A stretch of DNA of 64,000 nt from Planomonospora_B alba (GCF_039534085.1 NZ_BAAAUT010000011.1:89781-153780); one strand, 5' to 3'; positions 7,780-15,114 are shown, numbered from the stretch's first letter. The notes: generated by a model from the letters alone, not told the origin. Program-made: numbers and translations.

Positions 7780-8874
7780 GTGCGGTTCCGTCGATCAATG
7801 GCCGTGGTCATCGCCCTGGTGAGCGGCTTGTGCGGGTGTTCGCAGCCTGACCCCCTGCCGGTCCCTGAGCCCGCCGGGCAGGTGTGGCCGGGGGCGTTCT
7901 TCGAGGTGCCGCAGGAGATCAAGGGCTTCGGTGACTTGACGCCCGTCGCCATGCTCGACGCTCGCGAGGTCCTGCTGCGGAGCCGTACGGCGATGCTGGC
8001 CTACGACCGCAGGAGCAGGCGGCATCGGATTCTGGCCGAGCCGCCTGCGGATGGGCTCTTCGGTGAGGTGCTGAGCGCCTTCGTCGGGGACCGCGAGGTC
8101 GTCTTGATGGAGGGAGACGCGGAGATCTCGGCCCTGTGGTCGATACCGCGGGCGGGCGGGCCCGCGAGGCTCCTCGCCGCGAGCATCCCCGAACCCGGGA
8201 CGGTCGCAGGAATGGTCGCCGACGGTGGGAAGGTCGTGTGGTGGAAATACGACGGAACCAGCCGCGAGGTGCCGCTCTCCGGCGGTGAGCCCAGGGACAG
8301 CCACCACCAGGAACTCGACTACATCAGCCGGTGGCCGTGGGGGCATCGGGGCGAGGACGGCGTCGTCAATCTGGTCACCGGTGAGAAGCGTGACACGCAG
8401 GCGGTGGGTTACGGTCACGATGTCCGCTGCGGGCCTGAGTGGTGTGTCAGTGCGGGTGAGGATTCCAGGTACGAGAGCCAAGAAGTGGTGGTGCAGCGCC
8501 TGGACGGCTCGGATCGTCGGCGCGTCCCCGGGAAGATCATGCACGGCGGGCTCTTCGTCGGCGAGCGCTACGGGGTGTTCGACGCGCCGGAAGCCGCCCG
8601 CGACCAGTCGATGATCGACCCGGGGGGCATCTGGGGAGACGCGGTGGTCGTCTACGACCGCTGCACGGGGAAGACCGGGCTGCTTGACGCTCCAGAACCC
8701 TCAGAACCTTCGGAACCGGAGGTTCAGGACGCGCGGTCTCGTAGATATCCGAACGTGATCCGTAACGGAGGAGACTCTTCGGGAATCCTCATGTACTGGA
8801 AGGCTCCCGGCGATCGTTACACCGTGTTCGCGCTGCCGGATCCGTCCGTCGGGAAAGAGGCCGCATGTACTTGA
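7780..8874 (+). CDS. Putative secreted lipoprotein, unknown function
   Basis: This 364-aa protein starts at a GTG preceded by GGGGGTCAG. A short basic N-terminus and hydrophobic core (MAVVIALVSGL) lead to a cysteine in LCGCS at about residue 19-20, resembling a lipobox with an unusual cysteine at the -2 position, so membrane anchoring after lipidation is likely. The remainder is rich in alternating beta-type segments (for example VVLMEGDAEISALWSIPRAG and GGKVVWWKYDG), suggestive of a beta-propeller, but I recognise no specific family. Codon use is looser and lower in GC than that of neighbours such as msrA. It sits inside the insertion island between the intact msrA tail and its first decayed copy, consistent with horizontal acquisition. 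Confidence 0.75.
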   Translation: MRFRRSMAVVIALVSGLCGCSQPDPLPVPEPAGQVWPGAFFEVPQEIKGFGDLTPVAMLDAREVLLRSRTAMLAYDRRSRRHRILAEPPADGLFGEVLSAFVGDREVVLMEGDAEISALWSIPRAGGPARLLAASIPEPGTVAGMVADGGKVVWWKYDGTSREVPLSGGEPRDSHHQELDYISRWPWGHRGEDGVVNLVTGEKRDTQAVGYGHDVRCGPEWCVSAGEDSRYESQEVVVQRLDGSDRRRVPGKIMHGGLFVGERYGVFDAPEAARDQSMIDPGGIWGDAVVVYDRCTGKTGLLDAPEPSEPSEPEVQDARSRRYPNVIRNGGDSSGILMYWKAPGDRYTVFALPDPSVGKEAACT

Positions 8875-8933
8875 TCCGATTGATCGTGACGCGAAGGGCT
8901 CCCCTGTACCAGCCGTAGGTGACCGCAAGCTCT

Positions 8934-9017
8934 GGCGGCCACGGCGGTACCGACGTCAGGCCGGATGACCTCTCCGAGTCGCCCTGTCCGATGGGCTTGA
9001 CGAGTTCGAAGCAGTGA
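8934..9017 (+). repeat. Decayed copy of the msrA 3' end (copy 2)
   Basis: Read on the plus strand from 8943, this segment encodes GGTDVRPDDLSESPCPMGLT then SSKQ and a stop. It is colinear without gaps with the final 24 residues of MsrA (GGTNVKLGDPSQWSCPTGLM, SADE); 11 of 24 residues are identical. It has no start codon or gene of its own, so it looks like a leftover attachment-site duplication at the right end of the lipoprotein module. Confidence 0.75.
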
Positions 9018-9050
9018 GCACAGCAGGTGAGGAGACCTCCTCGTGCGGCC

Positions 9051-9302
9051 TCAGGGCTGTTCGGGGGTCTCGTTCGTTTTCGGGGCGACGAAGGATCCCA
9101 TGCCGGGCGTGGTGACGATGAGGCGGTCCTCGCGAAGCTTGGCGGTCACCTTGCGGATGGTCACGCGGGCGACGCTGAACTCGGCTTCGAGCTTCACCTC
9201 GGAGATGAGGGACTGGGGCGGGTACTCACCCGATTCGATGCGCGCGCGTACGACCTCGTAGATCTGTACCCACTTGGGTCGCGTCGGGTCGTAGTCGATC
9301 AT
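9051..9302 (-). CDS. Short GntR-family winged-helix regulator
   Basis: This protein of about 83 aa consists almost only of a GntR winged helix: IYEVVRARIESGEYPPQSLI, then VARVTIRKVTAKLREDRLIV. There is no room for an effector-binding domain. The methionine of MIDYDPTRPKW at 9302 was chosen because DYDPxxPKWxQI is the usual beginning of such proteins; an upstream in-frame ATG at 9338 would add 12 residues and overlap a possible operator. It is divergent from a 76-aa gene across a short AT-rich gap. Small GntR regulators of this kind are frequent in actinomycete integrative elements and near SpdB/Kor-type genes. The DNA-binding assignment is firm, the role inferred. Confidence 0.8.
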   Translation of the reverse strand: MIDYDPTRPKWVQIYEVVRARIESGEYPPQSLISEVKLEAEFSVARVTIRKVTAKLREDRLIVTTPGMGSFVAPKTNETPEQP

Positions 9303-9331
9303 GCGAGCAACTGTAGGTAGCCGCGTACGGC

Positions 9332-9357
9332 TAGCCATAGAAGCTCTTAGCTATAGA
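9332..9357. promoter_or_regulatory. Paired TAGCYATAGA sites, probable GntR operator
   Basis: TAGCCATAGA (9332-9341) and TAGCTATAGA (9348-9357) are direct repeats 16 bases apart, one mismatch between them, in the AT-rich gap between the divergent GntR gene and the 76-aa gene. This is the natural place for autoregulation by the GntR protein. Confidence 0.45.
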
Positions 9358-9389
9358 CAGGCATATATAGGTTCGGTAGCGTTTTACGT

Positions 9390-9620
9390 ATGACGACGCT
9401 CGAGGAACTGGCACTCCGCTTCCCCGGTTGGGCGATCTGGCGCAGTCGGACCGACAGCGGGGCCGGCGACTGGTACGCGACGCGGCGGGCCTATCGGATC
9501 AGCCAGGCCGAGATCGACGCCGGTGTCTGCATGACGGTGACCGCCACGACCCTGGAAGCACTCGGCCGCGTCCTCACCGAGCAGGCCGATCGTCAGGCCA
9601 CCGCAACGCCGTCGCGATGA
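9390..9620 (+). CDS. Small conserved-type hypothetical protein (76 aa)
   Basis: This 76-aa acidic/basic mixed protein contains PGWAIWRSRTDSGAGDWYAT near residues 12-31 and ATTLEALGRVLTEQADRQ near its end. The pattern of W residues around a short beta segment followed by a helix resembles small accessory proteins often seen next to regulators in actinomycete mobile elements, but I cannot name a family. There is no signal peptide or membrane segment. The ATG follows an AT-rich promoter-like stretch with only a weak ribosome binding site. Divergent arrangement with the GntR gene suggests that regulator controls it. Confidence 0.6.
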   Translation: MTTLEELALRFPGWAIWRSRTDSGAGDWYATRRAYRISQAEIDAGVCMTVTATTLEALGRVLTEQADRQATATPSR

Positions 9621-9652
9621 CGGTGCGAGATCCGGCACTGCTCGCCTGGCGC

Positions 9653-9694
9653 GGTGATGTCGCCGACCTTTCAGAGTCGAGCTGTCCGGGCATC
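9653..9694 (+). repeat. Partial decayed copy of the msrA 3' end (copy 2b)
   Basis: The frame from 9653 encodes G-DVADLSESSCPGI, most similar to the neighbouring copy at 8934 (DLSESPCP); GACCT.TC.GAGTCG..CTGTCCG is shared with four mismatches over 24 bases. It closes the GntR/76-aa module. The match is shorter than at the other copies, so this is the least certain of the four. Confidence 0.5.
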
Positions 9695-9715
9695 GCCGTC
9701 CATCCCGGACGCGCG

Positions 9716-10378
9716 TTACCCAACCGCACCACGAAGGGTGGTGGGCAGCCAGTACCGGCCGCTGGGGGTGCGGATGTCCCGGGTCTCGAAGTCCCGGCAG
9801 ATGCTGGCCAGTGATTCACCGGCCAGCACGCGGCGTGCGGCCTCGCGGATCACCTCGGCTTCGTCCTCGATGACGGTGATGCGGTCGGCGGCGTAGCCGT
9901 ACGGGCGCATGCCGCCGCCGGAGACCTTGCCCGCCTCGGCGTTCTGTCGGCGTTGACGCTTTTGCCGTTCGGCCTTGTGCTCGGCCTCATGGCGGGCGGC
10001 TGCCCCCAGCATGCGCGCGATGAGACGGCCGGTCGGGGTGGCAAGGTCGATCTCCCCGGTGACCGTGGCAAGTTCGATGCCGCGCCGGTCGGCCAGGTCG
10101 ATGACGTCTTCCAGCTCGCGTGGGGAGCGTGTCAGTCTGTCCACGTGCCAGCACACGATCGCGTCGATCGCGCCCGCTTCGATGTCGGCCAGCAGGCGTC
10201 GCCACGCAGGGCGGGGGCTGCCCGAGTAGGCGCTGACGTCGTTGTCGGAGTAGATGCCTGCGACCTGCCAGCCTCGGCGCTCGATCAGCGCGCGGCAGTC
10301 GTCTTCCTGGCGGGCCACGCCGAGTCCGGCGCCCGCGCGGTCCTGGCTGATACGGCAGTAGATCGCTGCTCGTGTCAT
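9716..10378 (-). pseudogene. Serine recombinase, truncated after the catalytic domain
   Basis: This 220-aa product has the N-terminal resolvase/invertase catalytic domain of a large serine recombinase. MTRAAIYCRISQDRAG carries the nucleophilic serine at residue 11, followed by RQEDDCRALIERRGW, AIVCWHVDRLTRSPRELEDV and the long E helix. The Recombinase domain begins (GGMRPYGYAADRITVIEDEA, then LASICRDFETRDIRTPSGRY) but the frame stops at LPTTLRGAVG, where family members continue through the rest of that domain, the zinc ribbon and the coiled coil. Downstream on this strand the other frames show no continuation. It is therefore probably a dead remnant. Its start codon lies within a repeat unit beside an msrA-tail copy, where an integrase gene next to its own attachment site would lie. 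Confidence 0.8.
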
Positions 10379-10450
10379 GGGTCACATAGATACACCTTCG
10401 TTGGCACCGGGGTCGCGTGTCCGGTGGGCCTGACCTCCGGTGAGGCCTGA
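10361..10450 (+). repeat. Attachment-site-like unit: 40-bp arm plus msrA-tail copy 3
   Basis: Bases 10361-10400 match 12039-12078 at 33 of 40 positions without gaps (shared core CTCGTGTCA.GGGTCAC and CACCTTCG). Immediately afterwards the frame 10391-10450 encodes VGTGV.CPVGLTSGEA and a stop, the MsrA tail with about ten middle codons lost. The first part overlaps the start of the recombinase gene. The arrangement resembles a hybrid site made of an element arm joined to the chromosomal gene end. Confidence 0.7.
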
Positions 10451-10538
10451 CGGACATGCCTTCTCGTATGAGATCGTCTGCGATCGACGGCCTGCGGCGA
10501 CCTGTCGGTCCGCCTGTCCATCGGTGATGCTGTGACGT

Positions 10539-11378
10539 GTGGAGTACGTAGCAAGAAGGCCGCGGCCGCCGCTGGACGGGCTGGTCGACGATCTCTACTA
10601 CCTGGCGGGTGAGCCGCCGTACGCCCGGCTGACGCTGCCGCCGATGCCGGCGGCGTTGCTCATCGTCAACCTCGGGGCGCCGTTCCGCATCCGCGCCGGC
10701 ACCGACATCGAGACGGCCGAGTACGCCGATGGCTGCGTGGTCACCACACCCACCCGCGCGTTGGAGTTCGGTTACCCGCCGGGGACCCGGTCGGTCGGGG
10801 TGCACTTCAAGCCGTGGGGGCTGGCGCCGTTCCTGCCGATGCCCGCGGCCGAGCTGTGCGACCGGCCGGTGACGGTGGAGCAGGCCTGGGGCCGGCCCGC
10901 CATCGCCGAGCTGCGGGACCGGCTGGCCACGGCGGACGGACCGCACGAGATGCTGACGCTGCTCGAGCAGGAGCTGATGCGACGGCTGTGCGAGACCGCC
11001 GGGCTGGGGCTGGTCCGCCATACGAGCAGCGTCATCGCGACGACCGGCGGGGCGGTGGCGATCGGCGACCTGAGCGTGGCAGCCGGTGTCAGCAGCACTC
11101 ATCTGGCACAGCGGTTCAAGGAGCTCATCGGCGTCACGCCGAAGCGGCTGGCCCGCACCTACCGCTTCGCCGCCACCGTGTTCGCGATCGACCCCGCCGG
11201 ACCGGTCGACTGGGGCGGCCTCGCCGGTGGCGCAGGTTACTTCGACCAGGCCCACTTCGGCCACGAGTTCCGGGCGTTCACCGGGCTCACGCCGACCCGG
11301 TACGTCGAAGTCCGGCGGCGGTTCCTGCGTGAACATCCCGGCCACGCGCTGGACGGCTGGCCGCTGCCGGCCGATTGA
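10539..11378 (+). CDS. AraC-family transcriptional regulator
   Basis: This 279-aa protein has a C-terminal AraC double helix-turn-helix (residues about 180-270). The first helix pair includes VAAGVSSTHLAQRFKELIGV and the second GGAGYFDQAHFGHEFRAFTG followed by PTRY. The N-terminal 150 residues begin PPLDGLVDDLYYLAGE and resemble the DUF6597 sensory domain found in many actinobacterial AraC proteins. The start is a GTG at 10539. Sixty-six bases downstream lies a RibD-type reductase in the same direction, probably its target. The pair forms the last module of the msrA insertion island. Confidence 0.88.
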   Translation: MEYVARRPRPPLDGLVDDLYYLAGEPPYARLTLPPMPAALLIVNLGAPFRIRAGTDIETAEYADGCVVTTPTRALEFGYPPGTRSVGVHFKPWGLAPFLPMPAAELCDRPVTVEQAWGRPAIAELRDRLATADGPHEMLTLLEQELMRRLCETAGLGLVRHTSSVIATTGGAVAIGDLSVAAGVSSTHLAQRFKELIGVTPKRLARTYRFAATVFAIDPAGPVDWGGLAGGAGYFDQAHFGHEFRAFTGLTPTRYVEVRRRFLREHPGHALDGWPLPAD

Positions 11379-11443
11379 TTTCTTACAAGAGCGACGGCTC
11401 GCGACACGCTAATTTGGGGCACCCCGAAGCAGAGGAGAGCCCC

Positions 11444-12025
11444 GTGGGCAAGGTGGTCATGTACGGCTCGGTGTCGGTGGACGGCTTCGTCGCGGACGAG
11501 GATGACCAGCCCGGACCGCTGTTCGACTGGTTGTCCAGCGGTGACGTCCCGCTGGACGAGAGCGGCGAGGTGAAGGTGTCGCAGACGTCCTACGACTACA
11601 CCCGGGCGTACTGGGACCAGATCGGAGTCACGATCGTCGGCCGCCACGTCTTCGACCTGACGGACGGCTGGGACGGGAAACCTCCGAGCGGGATCGACCA
11701 CGTGGTCGTCGTGACGCACCGGCCGATGCCCGAGGGCTGGGACCCCGAGGCGCCGTTCCACTTCGTCGACGGCGTCGAGGCGGCCGTGGCCAAGGCGCAG
11801 GAGCTCGCGGGCGACCGCACGGTCGAGGTCGCCGCCGGCGACGTCGGCGGCCAGATACTGGCCGCGGGACTCGTCGACGAGGTGCGCATGGACGTCGTAC
11901 CCGTCGTGTTCGGGTCCGGCAAGCGCTACTTCGGGCCGGTCGACGCGCAGCACCTGCTGGAGGACCCTGATGTGGTGATCCAGGGCAACCGGGTGCTCCA
12001 CCTGCGCTATCGGGTGCACCGGTGA
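11444..12025 (+). CDS. Dihydrofolate-reductase-like protein (RibD C-terminal family)
   Basis: This 193-aa protein belongs to the RibD C-terminal/DHFR-like fold. It begins VGKVVMYGSVSVDGFVADED, the typical first strand and loop, continues with VTIVGRHVFDLTDGW and ends with AGDVGGQILAAGLVDEVRMD, which contains the nucleotide-binding glycine segment. The GTG at 11444 was chosen because AGAGGAG lies five to nine bases before it; an upstream ATG at 11375 would overlap the AraC gene. Family members are NADPH-dependent reductases of unknown substrate in most actinobacteria. A second, distinct member occurs at 33181-33774. Co-orientation with the AraC gene suggests a regulated pair. Confidence 0.88.
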   Translation: MGKVVMYGSVSVDGFVADEDDQPGPLFDWLSSGDVPLDESGEVKVSQTSYDYTRAYWDQIGVTIVGRHVFDLTDGWDGKPPSGIDHVVVVTHRPMPEGWDPEAPFHFVDGVEAAVAKAQELAGDRTVEVAAGDVGGQILAAGLVDEVRMDVVPVVFGSGKRYFGPVDAQHLLEDPDVVIQGNRVLHLRYRVHR

Positions 12026-12038
12026 CCGATCGGAGCGG

Positions 12039-12131
12039 GATCGTCGCTCGTGTCAGGGGTCACCTGGACGCACCTTCGGCGGTACCAGCGTCAAGCCGGG
12101 TGACCCGGTTGCGTCCACGGACGTGGTGTGA
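12039..12131 (+). repeat. Attachment-site-like unit: 40-bp arm plus msrA-tail copy 4
   Basis: The arm 12039-12078 is the partner of 10361-10400 (33 of 40 identical). It runs directly into a frame encoding GGTSVKPGDPVASTDVV and a stop at 12129-12131; eight of the first ten residues equal MsrA GGTNVKLGDP. It closes the AraC/reductase module and marks the right limit of the repeated region. Confidence 0.72.
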
Positions 12132-12158
12132 GAGAGCGTTTGGTTGGTAGCTGTTCGC

Positions 12159-12483
12159 CTAGTACGTCCCTCGCCAGGTTGGGGTGTTTTCATCGGTGAT
12201 GCGCTTGCCGATGTTGTCGATCATCGCGATGTGGATCACGGCTTCGGAGCTGGTGGGCAGGGTCTCGTAGTCGCGGGCGAGGCGGCGGTGGAGCATGAGC
12301 CAGCCGAAGGTGCGCCCGATAACCCAGCGGCGTGGGAGGACATGGGAACCGCGGGTGTCGGGGGCGCGGTGGACCGGTCGGGCGGCGGTTGAGCCGGGCT
12401 TGGCGCCAGGCGGCGAGGGTGGGCGCGATCAGCGCCCATCGGGCGTCGGAGATGTCGGAAGGGTAAGAGCGTCGGGGGTTCAT
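12159..12483 (-). pseudogene. IS5-family transposase remnant with internal deletion
   Basis: The 5' part (start at 12483) encodes MNPRRSYPSDISDARWALIA, the N-terminal signature of IS5-group transposases. In another frame the 3' part encodes GSHVLPRRWVIGRTFGWLML then RLARDYETLPTSSEAVIH and IAMIDNIGKRITDENTP, ending at 12159, the conserved C-terminus containing the last catalytic glutamate region. Roughly the central 150 codons, including the DD catalytic part, are missing and the two ends are joined out of frame at about 12355-12400. The element cannot be active by itself. I did not find convincing terminal inverted repeats. Confidence 0.82.
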
Positions 12484-13072
12484 GCTCGACCCTTACGCCG
12501 CTTGGAGTTCACTGCGGCGCGCCCGCCGGAATCCGGCGTGTCCGGGACGGGTCTGCGCCAGACGGACTCCGGAGTCGATCGTCTTGCGAAACGGGCTTCG
12601 TCCGAGCAGAGCCCGGGCCCCCAAGCCGGTAGATCCTGCGCATCTGAGACTAATCGCCTGAAAGGCAATTGGACTCAAAAGGTATCCGAACATACCTGAA
12701 TGCCCTCCCAGAAAGGCCCGTATCTACCGTCACCGGGACCAGCAGGTCCTCCCAGCCGACCAGATGAGACCACAACGGGCTTTGAGGTCCCATGCCACTT
12801 TGGCTTCGATACCCCACACATCACAGCAAAGCGCACACGAAACACCACAGTCCGTCAATCACAAGAAGTCGGTAGCAGAAAGCGTGGGAATCCCTCGACT
12901 GGTGCCAACCACGATGAGCCATCGGTGCCAACCGGCTTGGTCCGAGGAACCTCGCCCGTCAGGTCGCCACGCTCCGCCGGTTCCAACTAGCGTGATCCGG
13001 CTCACCGGGGTGAGGCGGGAGATCCCTCCACGGTGTGATCCGGATGATCGACGGTCTCCCTAGACTGGCCGG
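12484..13072. other. Non-coding stretch with lower GC beside the IS remnant
   Basis: No protein-like frame, RNA gene or hairpin of note was found in these 589 bases. The middle (about 12640-12930) is clearly less GC-rich than the rest of the window, suggesting foreign or decayed DNA. GGTGCCAACC occurs twice, at about 12901 and 12926. The right end should contain the promoter of the histidine kinase operon. Confidence 0.5.
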
Positions 13073-14401
13073 ATGGCTTCTCCCCCCGCCCAGCGGGCGC
13101 GGCTGCGGCCCGTCGCCCGGCTGGGCCGCGCGCTCACCGCGGCCGTGTGGACCGGCAGGGCCGGCCCGCCGCACCCCCGCCCCCGGTGGCTGGCCCCCCG
13201 CGTGCCGGGGTTTCTGAGTCTGCTGCCGTTCCGCACGATCGACCTGGTCCTCGTCGCGGATCTCGTGCTGGCCTTCATCCTGTTCCGCGCCGTGCAGGCG
13301 CTCATGAGGGACGAGTCGCTGTATATGGCGGCGCCTCTGGACGAGGGAGAGATCGCGTTCATCGCCGTGACCTCCTCGCTGCCGCTGGCGCTGCGCGACC
13401 GCTGGCCGCTGACGGCCTGGCGGCTCGCGGTGGTGCTGATTCCCTGGGGGATCGCCACCCGCGGCCAGGACCTGGAGGCGGCCTTCTCCGCCGACGCCGT
13501 GATCATGTACCTGCTGGTGGTCTACGCGGTCGCGGTCCGCTGCGAGCGGCACGTCATCATCGGCGTGTGGATGATCTCGGCTGCCGCCCTGTGGATCCTC
13601 GGCATCCAATCCGGCCCCAACCTGCCCGGCGTGACGCTCATCGGCATCGCCATGGTGACCGTCACCGTCCTGTTCGGCTACAACGTCCAGGCCAGGAGGA
13701 CGGCCGCCAGGCGGCTGGCCGAGGAGGAACGGCGCAGCGAGCAGGCATTGGCCGGGCAGGCCGTGCTGGAGGAGCGGGCCAGGATCGCCCGGGAGCTGCA
13801 CGACGTGGTGGCGCACCACATGTCGGTGATCGCCATCCAGGCGGAGGCCGTGCCGCTGAAGGCGCGGGGGGACGCGCGGCTGCTGGAGGAGGGGCTCGGC
13901 GAGATCCGCGCGCTCTCGCTGGCCGCCATGACCGAGATGCGCCGCGTGCTGGGCGTGCTGCGCGACGGGGACGGGCGTACGGACACCGCGCCGCAGCCGG
14001 GTCTGGGCCGCCTGGACGAACTCGCCGCCACCGCGCGCTCCGCCGGGCTCGCCGTGGAGCTCAAGCTGAGCGGCGACCTGCTCGAACTGCCCACCGCGGT
14101 TAATCTGTCCGCCTACCGGATCGTGCAGGAGTCGCTCAGCAACGCCATGCGGCACGCGCCCGGCTCGGCCGTGACGGTGAAGATCTCCCGATCCGGCGAC
14201 GAGCTGAACATCCACGTGGCGGACGACGGCGGGGACCGCGCCGCCGCGGAGGCGGCGAAGGCGGGGCGCGAGAAGCACACGGGACACGGCCTGATCGGGA
14301 TGCGGGAACGGGCCGCCATGCTCGGCGGGAGCGTGCGGGCGGGGCCGGTGGGAAAGGGCTTCGCGGTCACCGCGATACTTCCGATCGCTGAGGAAGCATG
14401 A
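13073..14401 (+). CDS. Sensor histidine kinase, NarL/DesK type
   Basis: This 442-aa membrane kinase has four to five hydrophobic segments between residues 55 and 210, with no large periplasmic domain, so the signal is likely sensed in or at the membrane. The HisKA_3 dimerisation motif ARIARELHDVVAHHMSVIAI places the phospho-acceptor histidine at about residue 243. The ATPase part follows with YRIVQESLSNAMRHAPGSAV and the G-box GHGLIGMRERAAMLGGSV. The stop overlaps the response-regulator start by four bases. The pair forms a classical two-component system; the signal and target genes are not evident from the neighbourhood. Confidence 0.93.
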   Translation: MASPPAQRARLRPVARLGRALTAAVWTGRAGPPHPRPRWLAPRVPGFLSLLPFRTIDLVLVADLVLAFILFRAVQALMRDESLYMAAPLDEGEIAFIAVTSSLPLALRDRWPLTAWRLAVVLIPWGIATRGQDLEAAFSADAVIMYLLVVYAVAVRCERHVIIGVWMISAAALWILGIQSGPNLPGVTLIGIAMVTVTVLFGYNVQARRTAARRLAEEERRSEQALAGQAVLEERARIARELHDVVAHHMSVIAIQAEAVPLKARGDARLLEEGLGEIRALSLAAMTEMRRVLGVLRDGDGRTDTAPQPGLGRLDELAATARSAGLAVELKLSGDLLELPTAVNLSAYRIVQESLSNAMRHAPGSAVTVKISRSGDELNIHVADDGGDRAAAEAAKAGREKHTGHGLIGMRERAAMLGGSVRAGPVGKGFAVTAILPIAEEA

Positions 14402-15099
14402 CGATCAGGGTGCTCATCGCCGACGACCAGGGCATGGTCAGAACCGGTTTCACCGTGTTCCTGGACGCCCAGCCCGACATCGAGGTCGTGGGCGAGGCGG
14501 TGAACGGACGGGAGGCGGTCGAGCGCATCGCCGAGCTGCGGCCGGACGTGGTCCTGATGGACGTGCGCATGCCGGTCATGGACGGGCTGGCCGCGACCCG
14601 GGAGATCCTCTCCGCCGGCCCGCGCGGGGAGTCCGGGGAGCGGACCGGTTCCGGCGAGGACGACGGGCACCCGCCGAAGATCCTGATCCTGACCACCTTC
14701 GACCTCGACGACTACGTCTACGAGGCGCTGCGGGCCGGGGCCAGCGGGTTCCTGCTCAAGGACGCCTCCGCGCAGCAGCTGGCCGAGGCCGTACGGGTGG
14801 TCGCCGCCGGGGAGGCGCTGCTGGCGCCCTCGGTGACCAGGCGGCTCATCGCGGAGTTCGCCCGCGTCGGGCCGCAGCGCCCGCGCGTCCGCCTGGACGG
14901 CATCACCGGACGCGAGACCGAGGTGCTCGTCCTCATCGCCAAGGGCCGCTCCAACCAGGAGATCGCCGAGGAGCTCGTGCTCTCGGAGCAGACGGTCAAG
15001 ACCCACATCGGCCGGATCCTGGCCAAGCTGGACCTGCGCGACCGGGCCCAGGCGATCGTGTACGCCTACGAGTCCGGGCTGGTCCGCCCCGGCGAGTGA
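14398..15099 (+). CDS. NarL/FixJ-family response regulator
   Basis: This 233-aa protein joins an N-terminal receiver to a C-terminal LuxR-type helix-turn-helix. The phosphorylated aspartate is residue 55 in VVLMDVRMPVMDG, and the receiver continues with ILILTTFDLDDYVYEALRAG and the lysine in GFLLKDA. The DNA-binding domain contains ITGRETEVLVLIAKGRSNQE and VKTHIGRILAKL. An insertion of about 15-20 glycine-, serine- and charge-rich residues (SGERTGSGEDDGH) lies in the receiver before the fourth strand, which is unusual in this compact family. The gene overlaps the kinase gene, so the two are co-translated. Confidence 0.94.
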   Translation: MTIRVLIADDQGMVRTGFTVFLDAQPDIEVVGEAVNGREAVERIAELRPDVVLMDVRMPVMDGLAATREILSAGPRGESGERTGSGEDDGHPPKILILTTFDLDDYVYEALRAGASGFLLKDASAQQLAEAVRVVAAGEALLAPSVTRRLIAEFARVGPQRPRVRLDGITGRETEVLVLIAKGRSNQEIAEELVLSEQTVKTHIGRILAKLDLRDRAQAIVYAYESGLVRPGE

Positions 15100-15114
15100 G
15101 GTCCCCCGGGGACC
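15100..15114. terminator. Short hairpin after the response-regulator gene
   Basis: GGTCCCC and GGGGACC flank one base immediately after the stop codon, giving a 7-bp stem with almost no loop. It may contribute to termination or simply be a GC-rich palindrome; no T tract follows. Confidence 0.3.

Noticed and set aside
9051..9620. The GntR gene and 76-aa gene as a toxin-antitoxin pair.
   Set aside because: They are divergent, the 76-aa product shows no toxin motif, and the regulator is a plain GntR winged helix.
12700..12990. Open plus-strand frame of 96 codons in the lower-GC stretch.
   Set aside because: No ribosome binding site, no protein-like pattern, and composition follows the surrounding non-coding DNA.
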